Source: Caldimonas brevitalea (lineage in GTDB: Bacteria > Pseudomonadota > Gammaproteobacteria > Burkholderiales > Burkholderiaceae_C). Taken from it: DNA of 64,000 nt. Positions 36,159 to 44,662 of this stretch are shown here, piece after piece; the stretch's first letter is position 1; each line of letters opens with the position of its first letter. A model generated the notes under the pieces. The model had not been told where the DNA came from, searched no databases, and saw only the letters and a list, made by a program, of their open reading frames with translations. The stretch covers positions 806,001-870,000 of the forward strand of contig NZ_CP011371.1 of NCBI RefSeq assembly GCF_001017435.1, read 5' to 3'. The position numbers and the translations under genes were made by a program.

Positions 36159-36284
36159 GGAGTTCTCCTTGTGGTGTTTTCGCACCCTGCGAATCTACGG
36201 GATTCCAGCCTAATTAAAAACTTGAATTTTCAGCAACTTGGTTGCGGAAAAACAGAACTGTTGAAGGATCGGGATGGCTGCGCT

Positions 36285-37190
36285 TCACGCCGGCCAGAGC
36301 GCCGCGCACAGGTGAGAGAACACGGTCGAGACGCGCCGTAAGTGCCGCGATTCCGGGTGAGTGAGCACCCACAGCGAAGTCTGTGCGTCCTCGAGCGGTT
36401 CCGAAATCTGCCGCACCTCGCGCCGGCCTGCGGCAAGAAACAAGGGCACGATGCCCACCCCCAGCCCCGCGCCGACCGCTTCCAGCACGGCCAGGATGCT
36501 GTTGACCTTGAAGCGCGGCTGCAGTTTGGGGCAGTGCTGTCGGCGCCAGCGCACGGAGGGGTGTTCGGGCAGGGCATCGTCGGGTGCGATCCACGGCGTG
36601 CCGGCGGCGAGCACGGCCTCGAGGCTGCGCGCGCGCAAGTGGCGCGGCGCAAACAACGCCACCTGCAAAAGGCCCACTTGTTTGCCCACCAGGTGCTCGG
36701 GCGGGCGCTTGGTGGCACGCACCGCAATGTCGGCGTCGCGCTTGGTCAGGCTCACCAGTTCGTTGCTCGCGCTGAGTTCGAAGCTCAGGCCGGGATGGGC
36801 GGCCGCCAGATCTGCGAGCGCCGGCAGCACCAGGCCATGCAGCACCGTGTCGGTGGTGGCGATGCGAACCTGGCCGGTCACCGCGCCGGGCTCGAGCTGG
36901 GCGACGTGGCGTGCGGCCTCGAGTTCGGCCTCGATGCGTTCGCCATGGCGAGCCAGTGCCAAGGCGGGTTCAGTGGGGCGGTAGCCCGAGCGCGATCGCT
37001 CGAACAGGCGTTGGCCCAGGTCTTTCTCGAGTCGCTGCACCGCACGGAACACGGTCGAGGTGTCGACGCCGAGCCGGGTGCCGGCTTCGGCCAACGTGCC
37101 GCCGCGTACCACCGCGAGCACCACCTCGACGTCGGCGGCGCTGAGCCGGTGCGCCGGCAGGCCTCGCCGGTCTTGCGTTCTTGCATTCAT
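36285..37190 (-). CDS. LysR family transcriptional regulator
   Basis: 301 residues. The N-terminal winged helix (AVVRGGTLAEAGTRLGVDTSTVFRAVQRLEKDLGQRLF) is typical LysR; the substrate-binding domain follows with EVRQISEPLEDAQTSLWVLTHPE. It is divergent from the azoreductase remnant and the GST gene. The 78-base gap contains TTGCGA...TCGCAA arms, a plausible LysR site. The regulator probably still controls the GST gene. Confidence 0.9.
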   Translation of the reverse strand: MNARTQDRRGLPAHRLSAADVEVVLAVVRGGTLAEAGTRLGVDTSTVFRAVQRLEKDLGQRLFERSRSGYRPTEPALALARHGERIEAELEAARHVAQLEPGAVTGQVRIATTDTVLHGLVLPALADLAAAHPGLSFELSASNELVSLTKRDADIAVRATKRPPEHLVGKQVGLLQVALFAPRHLRARSLEAVLAAGTPWIAPDDALPEHPSVRWRRQHCPKLQPRFKVNSILAVLEAVGAGLGVGIVPLFLAAGRREVRQISEPLEDAQTSLWVLTHPESRHLRRVSTVFSHLCAALWPA

Positions 37191-37268
37191 CGGTTGCGAT
37201 GGCGCCTATTTTGGATGCGTCCTCGCAATCATAGAGTGCGGCCATCGTCACCCCCACAGGAGTCCTCG

Positions 37269-37451
37269 ATGGCCCGCTTGCTTCATGTTCAGTCTTCGCC
37301 CCGCGGCGCACGTTCGCACTCGGCCCGCGTGGCACACACGTTTCTCGAGTTGTACCGTCGGCATCACCCTGCCGACCATGTCGACGCGGCGCTGGGTGCG
37401 GCGCTTGCCGCGGCCGAGCGGGAAGCGGCCCAGCTGGCCGCGACCTTTTGA
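37269..37451 (+). pseudogene. azoR: Internally deleted FMN-dependent azoreductase remnant (60 codons)
   Basis: The first ~38 residues match the start of AzoR/AcpD proteins (ARLLHVQSSPRGARSHS, FLELYRRHHPADHVD), which includes the FMN-binding SSPRG loop. They run straight into AALGAALAAAEREAAQLAATF, which looks like the family's C-terminal end. A full protein is about 200 residues, so some 140 residues are missing in frame and no catalysis is possible. The divergent LysR and downstream GST are the usual company of azoR. An ATG and stop codon remain, so a 60-residue peptide could be made. Confidence 0.7.
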
Positions 37452-37466
37452 AGGAGCGTGAACGTG

Positions 37467-38189
37467 ATGTCCCACCCCAAGCCCGACGCGGCGAACACCG
37501 ATCAGCGCCTCATCCTCGTCAGCCATGCGTTGTGCCCCTATGTGCAACGGGCGGCCATTGCGCTGGCGGAAAAAGGCATCCCCTTCGAGCGCGTCACCAT
37601 CGATCTCGAACGTCGTCCCGAGTGGTTCCAGGCCCTGTCGCCGTTGGGCAAGGTGCCCTTGCTGCGCGTGCTGCGCCCGGGCCGGGAAGAGGCGGTGCTG
37701 TTCGAGAGTGCCGCGATCTGCGAGTACATCGAGGAGACCGGCGGCGGTGCGGCGCTGCACCCCGCCGACCCGCTCGAGCGGGCCCGGCATCGGGCCTGGA
37801 TGGAGTTCGGTTCGGCGGTGCTGCGCGATGTCTGGCACCTCGAAACGGCCACCTCGGCTGGCGCCCATGATGCGGCCTGCCATACGATGGCCGCGAAATT
37901 CTCGACGCTGGAGGCGGCGCTGGGCGAGGGGCCTTACTTCGACGGTGAGGCGTTTCGCCTGGTCGACGCCGTGTTCGCGCCCATCTTCCGCTACTTCGAC
38001 GTGTTCGATGCTTTGACGGACACCGGTGTCTTCGCCGAACGGCCCAAGGTACAGCGGTGGCGCCGCGCCTTGGCGCAACGGCCGAGCGTGCAAGGCGCCG
38101 TAGCGCCCGACTATGCGCAACGCCTGCACGCATTTCTGGTGCAGCACGACGCCTACCTGCTCCGGCTCTCCGGCGAGGGGCGTGCATGA
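37467..38189 (+). CDS. Glutathione S-transferase family protein
   Basis: 240 residues. The thioredoxin-like N-domain begins SHALCPYVQRAAIALAEKGIPFE with a CPY active-site cysteine, followed by SPLGKVPLLRV and FESAAICEYIEE for glutathione binding; a helical C-domain follows. The pattern resembles Omega/Beta-type GSTs or glutathionyl-hydroquinone-like enzymes. The ATG at 37467 is preferred because AAGGAGC is at the right distance; a GTG at 37458 is too close. It probably shares a transcript with the azoreductase remnant. Confidence 0.9.
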   Translation: MSHPKPDAANTDQRLILVSHALCPYVQRAAIALAEKGIPFERVTIDLERRPEWFQALSPLGKVPLLRVLRPGREEAVLFESAAICEYIEETGGGAALHPADPLERARHRAWMEFGSAVLRDVWHLETATSAGAHDAACHTMAAKFSTLEAALGEGPYFDGEAFRLVDAVFAPIFRYFDVFDALTDTGVFAERPKVQRWRRALAQRPSVQGAVAPDYAQRLHAFLVQHDAYLLRLSGEGRA

Positions 38190-38240
38190 GCGCCGTGCGG
38201 ATGTTCGGAGGGCCGGCACCTCCGGTCTGACGACTTGCGG

Positions 38241-38489
38241 TCAGCGATCGCGCAGGCCGGGGGGCGGAGCCCAGTTCCGGGACGGCTGCGGCAAAGGATG
38301 TCGCTCCCGGACCATCTGCTTGCCGACATCGAGGATGGCCTCGGGCGCGGCAGCGGCGAGACCGTCGGTCTCGAAGTAGGCGGTCTGCACCAGGCTGCCG
38401 TTGAGGAACACGGCCAGCGTCTGATCGTCGTGGCGGATCTCGTAGGTCAGATCACGCGCGTTGGGTGGGGAGTACCAGGTGGTCTTCAT
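38241..38489 (-). CDS. Conserved-looking small hypothetical protein, 82 residues
   Basis: Compact sequence with a balanced composition (KTTWYSPPNARDLTYEIRHD, QTLAVFLNGSLVQTAYFETDG) and a C-terminal Pro/Arg-rich tail. It has no signal peptide or cysteines. No clear ribosome site is seen. It lies convergent to the GST gene. Coding potential is judged by amino-acid composition only. Confidence 0.55.
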   Translation of the reverse strand: MKTTWYSPPNARDLTYEIRHDDQTLAVFLNGSLVQTAYFETDGLAAAAPEAILDVGKQMVRERHPLPQPSRNWAPPPGLRDR

Positions 38490-38935
38490 ACGCGTAGGAC
38501 ATCGATGAGCCGCTGCAGTTTCGGGCCTGCGTGTCGGACGGGGCCGGACCTCCTTGTCAGCGCGGCGGCGACGCCGGCGGCCCCCGCCACACCGGGCGCG
38601 CCCGGGTGCAGGATGTCAACACAAGGGCGGGTCCGGCGGTGTCGGTTCTGCACCGGCCCGGGCCGTGAAGCGCCCTCGTGGGGCCCGGAACGCAAGAAGT
38701 GTTCCGATTCCGTGATGACCTGACATCCTTCACTGCCCACCACGCGGCGGCGCGGTGGCCGGAGCGTGAGGACCAGGGCGTGCAGCCCGGGCGGGCGGGG
38801 GCGCGAGTGGGGTACAACCACGGCTGCGGCACGCTGCCGGCCTCCGGCTGGCATGCCAAGTGCCTGGGCCGGACCAGGCCCAGGTGCAGTGTTTCATCGT
38901 GTGCACCCCCGTGAATGCAACCCAGCAGAAGAAAG
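38490..38935. other. Intergenic region with no supported gene
   Basis: 446 bases between two outward genes. Both strands have open frames with Arg/Pro/Gly-rich, shadow-like translations, no good ribosome site and no family resemblance. The pssA promoter should lie at the right end. Nothing else is seen. Confidence 0.5.
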
Positions 38936-39568
38936 ATGCAGCCCAACCACTCTCCCCGCAAACACTTTTCGATGATCCGCGGCTTTCACCTGGCGGACTT
39001 CCTCACGCTCGGCAATGCGGCTTGCGGCACGTTGTCGGTTTTTTTCGCGATGAATTTCATGGGCAGCCACCGGCTGTCCGATTTCCTGCTCGCGGCCACC
39101 ATGGCACCCGCGGCGCTGTTGTTCGATGTGCTCGACGGGCGGGTGGCGCGCTGGCGGCAGGCGCAGTCGGTGCTGGGGCGTGAACTGGACTCGCTGGCCG
39201 ACATCGTGTCCTTCGGCGTCGCGCCGGCCGCACTGGGTTATGCGGCCGGCCTGCGCGGCGGTTGGGACATCGCCGTGCTGGTCTACTTCGTCTGCTGCGG
39301 TGTCAGCCGCCTGGCGCGCTACAACGTCACCGCCGAGAGCTTGTCGGCCGGTGCGGCCAAGGTGGCGTACTTCGAGGGCACGCCGATTCCGACCAGCGTC
39401 GTGCTGAGCGGCGTGCTGGCCTATTGCGCGTGGCAAGGCCGTGTCGAGGCCACCCTGTGGGGCGGCGCCTGGCCCATCGGCCCGTCCGAACTGCACCCCT
39501 TGTCCTTGCTGTTCGCGCTGTCGGGCACCTTGATGATCAGCAAGACGCTGCGCATTCCCAAGCTGTGA
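38936..39568 (+). CDS. pssA: CDP-diacylglycerol--serine O-phosphatidyltransferase
   Basis: 210-residue membrane enzyme joining CDP-diacylglycerol and serine, the first step to phosphatidylethanolamine. The CDP-alcohol transferase signature is complete: D67-G68-x2-A71-R72-x8-G81-x3-D85-x3-D89. About six hydrophobic segments follow. The opening MIRGFHLADFLTLGNAACG is typical of PssA. An ATG seven codons upstream (38915) is also possible. Psd, the next enzyme, is encoded 5 kb away on the other strand. Confidence 0.92.
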   Translation: MQPNHSPRKHFSMIRGFHLADFLTLGNAACGTLSVFFAMNFMGSHRLSDFLLAATMAPAALLFDVLDGRVARWRQAQSVLGRELDSLADIVSFGVAPAALGYAAGLRGGWDIAVLVYFVCCGVSRLARYNVTAESLSAGAAKVAYFEGTPIPTSVVLSGVLAYCAWQGRVEATLWGGAWPIGPSELHPLSLLFALSGTLMISKTLRIPKL

Positions 39569-39723
39569 CCGCTGCCCGCGCCCGGCCGTGCGCGGCAAGG
39601 TCGGGCAGCGTGCGGGCAGGGCCACAAACGCCGTGAATGCAGGGGCCGGTGGCGGCGGTTGCGGCCGTTGCGAGGGCACGACGTTTGCCGCTCGTTGAAC
39701 CTACGCCACTGCAGTAGCCGGCC

Positions 39724-39960
39724 ATGACGACCCGCGCATCCAAATCCTTCCCCCTCCGCAAGGTGGTCGCGACCCTGAGGCCGCTCGACGAACTGCCCGG
39801 CAGCAAGGTTGTCGTGCTCGAATGCGGCCATACCCTGGCTTCCACGGCGGAGGACAGCACCCGATGCCCGAAATGCTGGCGTGGCGCACCGCCCGATTGC
39901 GACCCCTATGCGGCGGCCGAAGAGGGGCAGGACCCGGACCCGGATCCCTTCTTGCAGTAG
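39724..39960 (+). CDS. Small hypothetical protein with CGH...CPKC motif, 78 residues
   Basis: A possible zinc-ribbon-like arrangement, CGH at residues 34-36 and CPKC about 13 residues later, in the middle of a 78-residue frame with an acidic C-terminal tail (EEGQDPDPDPF). The ATG at 39724 follows no strong ribosome site. It could be a small regulator or metal protein, but function is unknown. Confidence 0.55.
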   Translation: MTTRASKSFPLRKVVATLRPLDELPGSKVVVLECGHTLASTAEDSTRCPKCWRGAPPDCDPYAAAEEGQDPDPDPFLQ

Positions 39961-40276
39961 GCCTGCGCACGCTCGTCCAACCTGCACACACCACATTCGC
40001 CACACGCATGCGCGTCTCTGCGGCAGGACTTGCACTGTTGTAGTTTGTGCTTGCCTTGTTCACGAGCTCTGCCGCAGCTGTCGCGCGGCTTTGTCGTTGC
40101 GCTCGCTCAGGCCACGCGAGCCGCGGACACCACGCAAAGGCACGCCGTCCTGAGTTCGCCACCGGTTGTGAGCGGTGCATGACGATGCAGGACGTGAAGC
40201 AGCCGTGCACGCAACGACGCGCCGGGGTGAACCTTCGACGACCGTGCGGGGCGGCCCGCACCGCATCCCGCCGACC
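39961..40276. other. Intergenic region with no supported gene
   Basis: 316 bases between the CPKC-motif gene and the end of the minus-strand SDR gene. No supported frame, hairpin with T-run or repeat was found. Confidence 0.45.
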
Positions 40277-41155
40277 TCAGCCCTGTTGCTTGCCCGCCTG
40301 CAGACCGCGCTCGCCCGTGCGCACGAGGCGACGCGACAGCGAGGTCATGATCGGCTGGTAGCCGCTGGCGACCAGACGCACCAGCAGGTCGAGCCACTTC
40401 GCGTCGGGGCCGACCAGCACGCGGCGCCGGTTTTTCTCGACCGCCCGCAGGATCTGCCGCGCGGCGGCCGGCGCCGAGGTGGTGTCGAGCAGGCGGTCGA
40501 AGCGGCGGCGCGCCACCTCCGGGTCGAGCCCGGTGAGCAAGTGGATGCGCGGGTCGATCCGGCTGGCCTTTGCAATGTTGGTGCGAATGCCACCGGGATG
40601 CACACAAGTGGCACTGACCGGCGCGCCGCTGATCTCGAGCTCCATGCGCAAGGCTTCGGTGTAGCCGCGCACGGCGAACTTGCTGGCGTTGTAGGGGCCC
40701 TGCCCCGGGACACTGAGCAGGCCGAACAGGCTCGAGGTGTTGACGACGTGGCCTTCGCCCGACGCCCTCAAGTGGGGCAAAAAGGCCTGCGTGCCCCACA
40801 CCACCCCCCAGAAGTTGATGTCCATGATCCACGCGAAATCCTCGGGGGAGACCGCTTCGAGCGGGCTCGCCAGAGCGACGCCGGCATTGTTGAAGACCAG
40901 GTTGACTCGCCCATGCTCGAGGACCACCTGGTCGGCCCACGCGAACACGGCGTCCCGCTGCGCGGTGTCCAGCCGCGCCTGCGTGACGCGCAGGCCCTGT
41001 TGGGCGGCCAGCGCGGCCGTCTCTTGCAGGCCCTGGGTGTCGATGTCGCTCAACGCGAGATGGCAGCCGCGCCGGGCGAGTTCGAGCGCGAGGGCTCGTC
41101 CCATGCCCGACGCTGCGCCGGTGATGGCGGCGACCTTGTCGTGGAAGGATTTCAT
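40277..41155 (-). CDS. Short-chain dehydrogenase/reductase
   Basis: 292 residues. NAD(P)-binding TGxxxGxG appears as TGAASGMGRALA, NNAG at about 88-91, and the catalytic triad Ser...YNASK (GPYNASKFAVRGY). The C-terminal region is long and positively charged (VRLVASGYQPIMTSLSRRLV), hinting at membrane association as in acyl or lipid-type SDRs. It is divergent from a TetR gene with a strong palindrome in between, so repression by that TetR is likely. Confidence 0.92.
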   Translation of the reverse strand: MKSFHDKVAAITGAASGMGRALALELARRGCHLALSDIDTQGLQETAALAAQQGLRVTQARLDTAQRDAVFAWADQVVLEHGRVNLVFNNAGVALASPLEAVSPEDFAWIMDINFWGVVWGTQAFLPHLRASGEGHVVNTSSLFGLLSVPGQGPYNASKFAVRGYTEALRMELEISGAPVSATCVHPGGIRTNIAKASRIDPRIHLLTGLDPEVARRRFDRLLDTTSAPAAARQILRAVEKNRRRVLVGPDAKWLDLLVRLVASGYQPIMTSLSRRLVRTGERGLQAGKQQG

Positions 41156-41588
41156 CGAGGCTCGGGCGTGCGGCGCGCGGGGCGACGTGTCACGCTGGCG
41201 GCCGCGCGCTGCCGGGCGACACGGCCCGTGGCGGCGGGCCACCGCGTGACGAGGGCAAAGATGAAGGGGGCTGGGCGCGGTGGACGCCCAGCTCCCGCTC
41301 GGTCGCCGCGCAGCTTGTGCCACCGTGGGCGGCCGCCGTGTCTATAACAACATGACGGCGCTGCCGGAGGTGCTGCGTCTGGGGCATATGTCTCCTCGGA
41401 CCGAAACCTGACGCCGACCGATTTGGTACGGCGGCGTACACGAGTGCAGTCTCTTGTTGACAACAAACAATGTCAACAAGAGGGGTAGCCATAATCGGAG
41501 TTCGCGCACTTTCGTTGCGCGGTTGCACGCGGCCCGGGTGCCCGGCGGGTCGGCTGGCGGGTCACTCCGGGCTGTTGCGAGCCGGATC
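41156..41588. other. Divergent promoter region between SDR and TetR genes
   Basis: 433 bases. Positions 41440-41500 are AT-rich and carry the 10-base inverted repeat at 41453-41480. The left part is GC-rich with no clear features. The TetR frame is open throughout the right part, so its start is not certain. Confidence 0.45.
41453..41480. promoter_or_regulatory. Perfect inverted repeat CTTGTTGACA-N8-TGTCAACAAG
   Basis: 10-base arms at 41453-41462 and 41471-41480, spacer ACAAACAA. It contains a TTGACA -35-like hexamer in each arm. Between a TetR regulator and an SDR gene this is a typical TetR-type operator. Confidence 0.7.
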
Positions 41589-42296
41589 TTGACCGCACCC
41601 ACCGCTGCCGATGCTTCGTCGCCCGGGCGCCACTATCTGGGCGTTTCCGCTGAACGGCGCCGCCAGTTGCGCCGTCAGCGGCTGGTCGAGGCGGGTGTGA
41701 GTGTGTTCGGAGCCCGCGGCTACCACGCCGCCACGGTGCGCGAGGTGTGCGCTGTCGCGCATTTGACCGAGCGCTATTTCTACGAATCCTTCGAAGGTAT
41801 GGACCGGCTGTTCGCCGCGGTCTATGCCGAGGTGCTGGGCGATCTGAAACGGCGTACCGTGGCGGCGATCGCCCGGCATGCCGCCGATGCGCCCTTGCAG
41901 GCCACCGATGCCGCCTTGCGGCTCTTCTTCGAGTACATCCGCGAAGACCCCCGGCGCGCGCGTATCGTGTTGCTCGACGCGTTGAGCATCAACGAGGCCG
42001 TGCTGCAGCAGTGCGCCGCGGCCCTGCAAGACTACGCAGGGCTGGTGGGACATCTCGTGCAGCACAGCGAGGTGGCGACGAGCGACAGTCACCTGGATGC
42101 CGGTCTGCTGGCGGCCGGCCTGGTCGGTTTTCATGTCCACGTGGCCACCACCTGGCTGCTCGGCGGGTGCGAAACGCCGCTGGACACGGTGGTCGAGACG
42201 GCGCGTTTCGCCTACCGGGGCCTGGTGCGCCGGCCCGGTGGGGATTTGTCGGCCACGCTGCACGGTTGGCTGTCCGAACACGACCGCCGCGAGTGA
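41589..42296 (+). CDS. TetR family transcriptional regulator
   Basis: 235 residues from a proposed TTG start. The helix-turn-helix is standard (RQRLVEAGVSVFGARGYHAATVREVCAVAHLTERYFYESFEGMDRLF); the C-terminal ligand domain is helical with WLLGGCETPLDTVVET. The frame is open further upstream through the palindrome, so the start could lie elsewhere; 41589 keeps the operator free. It is divergent from the SDR gene and probably represses it. Ligand unknown. Confidence 0.82.
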   Translation: MTAPTAADASSPGRHYLGVSAERRRQLRRQRLVEAGVSVFGARGYHAATVREVCAVAHLTERYFYESFEGMDRLFAAVYAEVLGDLKRRTVAAIARHAADAPLQATDAALRLFFEYIREDPRRARIVLLDALSINEAVLQQCAAALQDYAGLVGHLVQHSEVATSDSHLDAGLLAAGLVGFHVHVATTWLLGGCETPLDTVVETARFAYRGLVRRPGGDLSATLHGWLSEHDRRE

Positions 42297-42369
42297 CGTC
42301 GCGGCCGAGCGGAACTGGCTGGGGACGCAGGCCCAGCGTGGGCAGGCTGCGTGGGACCCGGTGCGCGGG

Positions 42370-42600
42370 TCAGGTGGGGCGCCGGCCGCCCTCGTGGCTG
42401 CGGGCGGCGGCGGGTTCGAGGCGCTCTGAGGTCTCGCCCAAACCGCGCCCCGTCGACTTCGGCCTTGAGCCGGTGTCCAGGTGCTGATCACTCAGGATGG
42501 AGCGCGCCAGCAGCCGGGCCGATTCGGTGGCGTCCGGGTCGCGGGCCACCCTGGCCGCGATCGCCAGCAGCGTCGAAAAGCGTTGTTGCGTCGTGTCCAC
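42370..42600 (-). CDS. Small protein with GTG start and strong ribosome site, 76 residues
   Basis: The GTG at 42598-42600 is preceded by AAGGAGGGTGCC, a near-perfect ribosome binding site, though the frame stays open upstream into a longer shadow frame. The protein is soluble and Arg/Ala-rich: FSTLLAIAARVARDPDATES, then SARLLARSILSDQHLD and a Ser/Gly tail. No family is recognised. It is co-directional with the alpha/beta hydrolase gene upstream of it. Confidence 0.6.
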   Translation of the reverse strand: MDTTQQRFSTLLAIAARVARDPDATESARLLARSILSDQHLDTGSRPKSTGRGLGETSERLEPAAARSHEGGRRPT

Positions 42601-42668
42601 GGCACCCTCCTTCTTTGTCCTGTCCTCAGCATAGCGACGAGAACGGGAGGGTAGGCCTGTGACGTCTG

Positions 42669-43712
42669 TCAGGCGCCGATCGGGGAAACCCGGGTGGTAT
42701 TCGGTGGTTGAGGCGACAGCCTCGGTGTTTGCACTTCCGACAAGGCGAACGCGCGCTCGACGGCCTCGGCCACCGCCACCGGCGCGGTGTGGTGCACCAT
42801 GTGGCCGACCCCTGGCAGCAAACGCAGTTCGCTGTGCGGCAGATCGCGGTGCAGGCGTTCCGACTGCCACGCAGTGTCGACCAGTCGGTCGTCGCTGCCG
42901 GCGATGATGACGGTGGGTGTCGTGATGTTCGCGTAGCGGCGGCGCAGTCTGAAAGCCGACGGGATCAACAAGGCACTTTCGGTCGAACTGGCGAGCAGCT
43001 GCGCCGGCCGCAGGGTCATCCAGACCGGGAAGCGCTTGCGGAACGCGGTGGTCACCGGGGCCGGGCCGAACACGCGCTTGAGCACGCCCGGCCAGGCGAG
43101 GCGGCTGATCAATGGCGACACCGTGTGGCGCATCAGCTGGCCGAGCACCGGCAGGGCCGGGGCCGCCAGCAGCGGCACATCGGCGCGCAGCGTCGGGTAG
43201 TAGTAGCCGGACGCGAGCACCAGGGCGCCGACGTGCTCGGGGTGTTGGAGCGCCAGGTGCAACGCCACCAGCGTGCCCCAGGAGTGTCCGAGCACCACCG
43301 GGCGGGCGACGCCCAGGCGTTGCAAGGCGGCGTGCAACAGCGCTGCCTGTGTTTCGGGCCGCCAGCGTCCTTCGACGGCGGGCTCGCTCGACCCGTAGCC
43401 GGGGCGGTCGAAGACCAGCACCCGCCAGCGGCGCGCCAACAGCGATACCAGCCCGCTGATGTCGAATTCTTCGGCCATGCTGCCGTTGCCGTGCAGCAGC
43501 ACCAGCGGTGCCCCGGAGCCGTACTCGAGATAGTGCAGGTGTGAACCTTGTACCTCGATGAAGCGCCCGCGCGGGGTGTAGGTGCGCTCGGCCCGCCAGA
43601 CCTTGTAGCGCACCAACAGGGCGCATGCGGCCAAACCTGCCGCGACCGCGGCAGCTTTCGGCAAATGAGACGCCAGGCCGGACCCGGCGCCACGCGAGAA
43701 CCGAAACGACAT
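42669..43712 (-). CDS. Alpha/beta hydrolase
   Basis: 347 residues, ATG behind GAGGAG. An N-terminal hydrophobic anchor (AAAVAAGLAACALLVRY) precedes the canonical fold: LLHGNGSMAEEF oxyanion region, nucleophile elbow GHSWGT, acid in IIAGSDDRLV and histidine in PGVGHMVHH. It is divergent from the PfpI gene, about 230 bases away. Substrate unknown; it may act at the membrane on esters or lipids. Confidence 0.9.
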   Translation of the reverse strand: MSFRFSRGAGSGLASHLPKAAAVAAGLAACALLVRYKVWRAERTYTPRGRFIEVQGSHLHYLEYGSGAPLVLLHGNGSMAEEFDISGLVSLLARRWRVLVFDRPGYGSSEPAVEGRWRPETQAALLHAALQRLGVARPVVLGHSWGTLVALHLALQHPEHVGALVLASGYYYPTLRADVPLLAAPALPVLGQLMRHTVSPLISRLAWPGVLKRVFGPAPVTTAFRKRFPVWMTLRPAQLLASSTESALLIPSAFRLRRRYANITTPTVIIAGSDDRLVDTAWQSERLHRDLPHSELRLLPGVGHMVHHTAPVAVAEAVERAFALSEVQTPRLSPQPPNTTRVSPIGA

Positions 43713-43938
43713 GTGAGGCTCCTCGAAGCAAAGGGGGTTGTCGCAGAGCCTGCAGATGGGATGCCCGCCGTGCAAACAAATGTTGTGAGGGCCGGAAGTC
43801 GCCCTGAATGCGCCCTCTTGGGGCCTGGGGCTACAGGCGCGGGCGCGGCACCTCCCGCGGGCCGGCGCTATGGTGTGCACTGCTCGGCCGGCGTTCGCCT
43901 GGCCGCCAACCGACCCAACACAAACTCAGCGAGGTGCC

Positions 43939-44625
43939 ATGAAGATCTTGATGGTGTTGACATCCCACGACCGATTGGGCGAGACCGGCAAGCCCACCGG
44001 GTTCTGGCTCGAGGAGTACGCGGCGCCGTACTACGTGTTCCGGGACGCGGGCGCGGATATCACGCTCGCGTCACCGGCCGGCGGCCAACCGCCGCTCGAT
44101 CCCAAGAGCGATGCGCCGGATGCGCAGACCGAAGCGACCAGGCGCTTCAAGGACGACCCTGAGGCGCAGCGCGCGCTGGCCAGTACCCAACGGCTGGCTT
44201 CGATCTCGGCGGATGCCTACGACGCCGTTTTCTATCCCGGTGGGCACGGCCCGCTGTGGGACCTGTCCGAGGACCGCACCTCGATCGCCTTGCTCGAAGC
44301 CGTCCACGCCGCCGGCAAACCGCTCGCGCTGGTGTGCCATGCGCCGGGCGCCTTGCGCCATGTCAGGGCGCCCGATGGCACCCCGCTGGTGCAGGGCAAG
44401 GCCGTCACCGGCTTTGCCAACAGCGAGGAAGAGGCGGTCGGCCTGAGTGCCGTCGTGCCGTTTCTGGTCGAGGACATGCTCAAGCAACAAGGCGGCCGCT
44501 ATTCGAAGGCGGCGGCCGACTGGCAGCCGCATGTGGTGACGGCCGGGCAGTTGATCACCGGGCAGAACCCGGCCTCGTCTGAGCCGGCCGCACAGGCGCT
44601 GCTCGACGCGCTGCGCCGGCGCTGA
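43939..44625 (+). CDS. DJ-1/PfpI family protein (type 1 glutamine amidotransferase-like)
   Basis: 228 residues. MKILMVLTSHDRLG opens the fold, E in FWLEEYAAPY and the nucleophile elbow cysteine in LVCHAPGAL form the DJ-1 dyad. The size and TGFWLEE signature point to the Hsp31-like, glyoxalase III/deglycase branch. The ATG follows GAGGTGCC. Glyoxal detoxification is inferred from the family. Confidence 0.9.
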   Translation: MKILMVLTSHDRLGETGKPTGFWLEEYAAPYYVFRDAGADITLASPAGGQPPLDPKSDAPDAQTEATRRFKDDPEAQRALASTQRLASISADAYDAVFYPGGHGPLWDLSEDRTSIALLEAVHAAGKPLALVCHAPGALRHVRAPDGTPLVQGKAVTGFANSEEEAVGLSAVVPFLVEDMLKQQGGRYSKAAADWQPHVVTAGQLITGQNPASSEPAAQALLDALRRR

Positions 44626-44631
44626 GCGCTA

Positions 44632-44662
44632 CTGGGGCGGCAGTGCTGTTCAGCCGCCCCAG
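44632..44662. terminator. Hairpin between convergent PfpI and psd genes
   Basis: CTGGGGCGGC (44632-44641) pairs with GCCGCCCCAG (44653-44662), loop of 11 bases. No T-run on either strand. The right arm includes the end of psd. It may be a bidirectional terminator or attenuator. Confidence 0.55.

Noticed and set aside
38557..38961. 134-codon minus-strand frame with a hydrophobic start
   Set aside because: Overlaps the pssA start, has no ribosome site and shadow-like composition.
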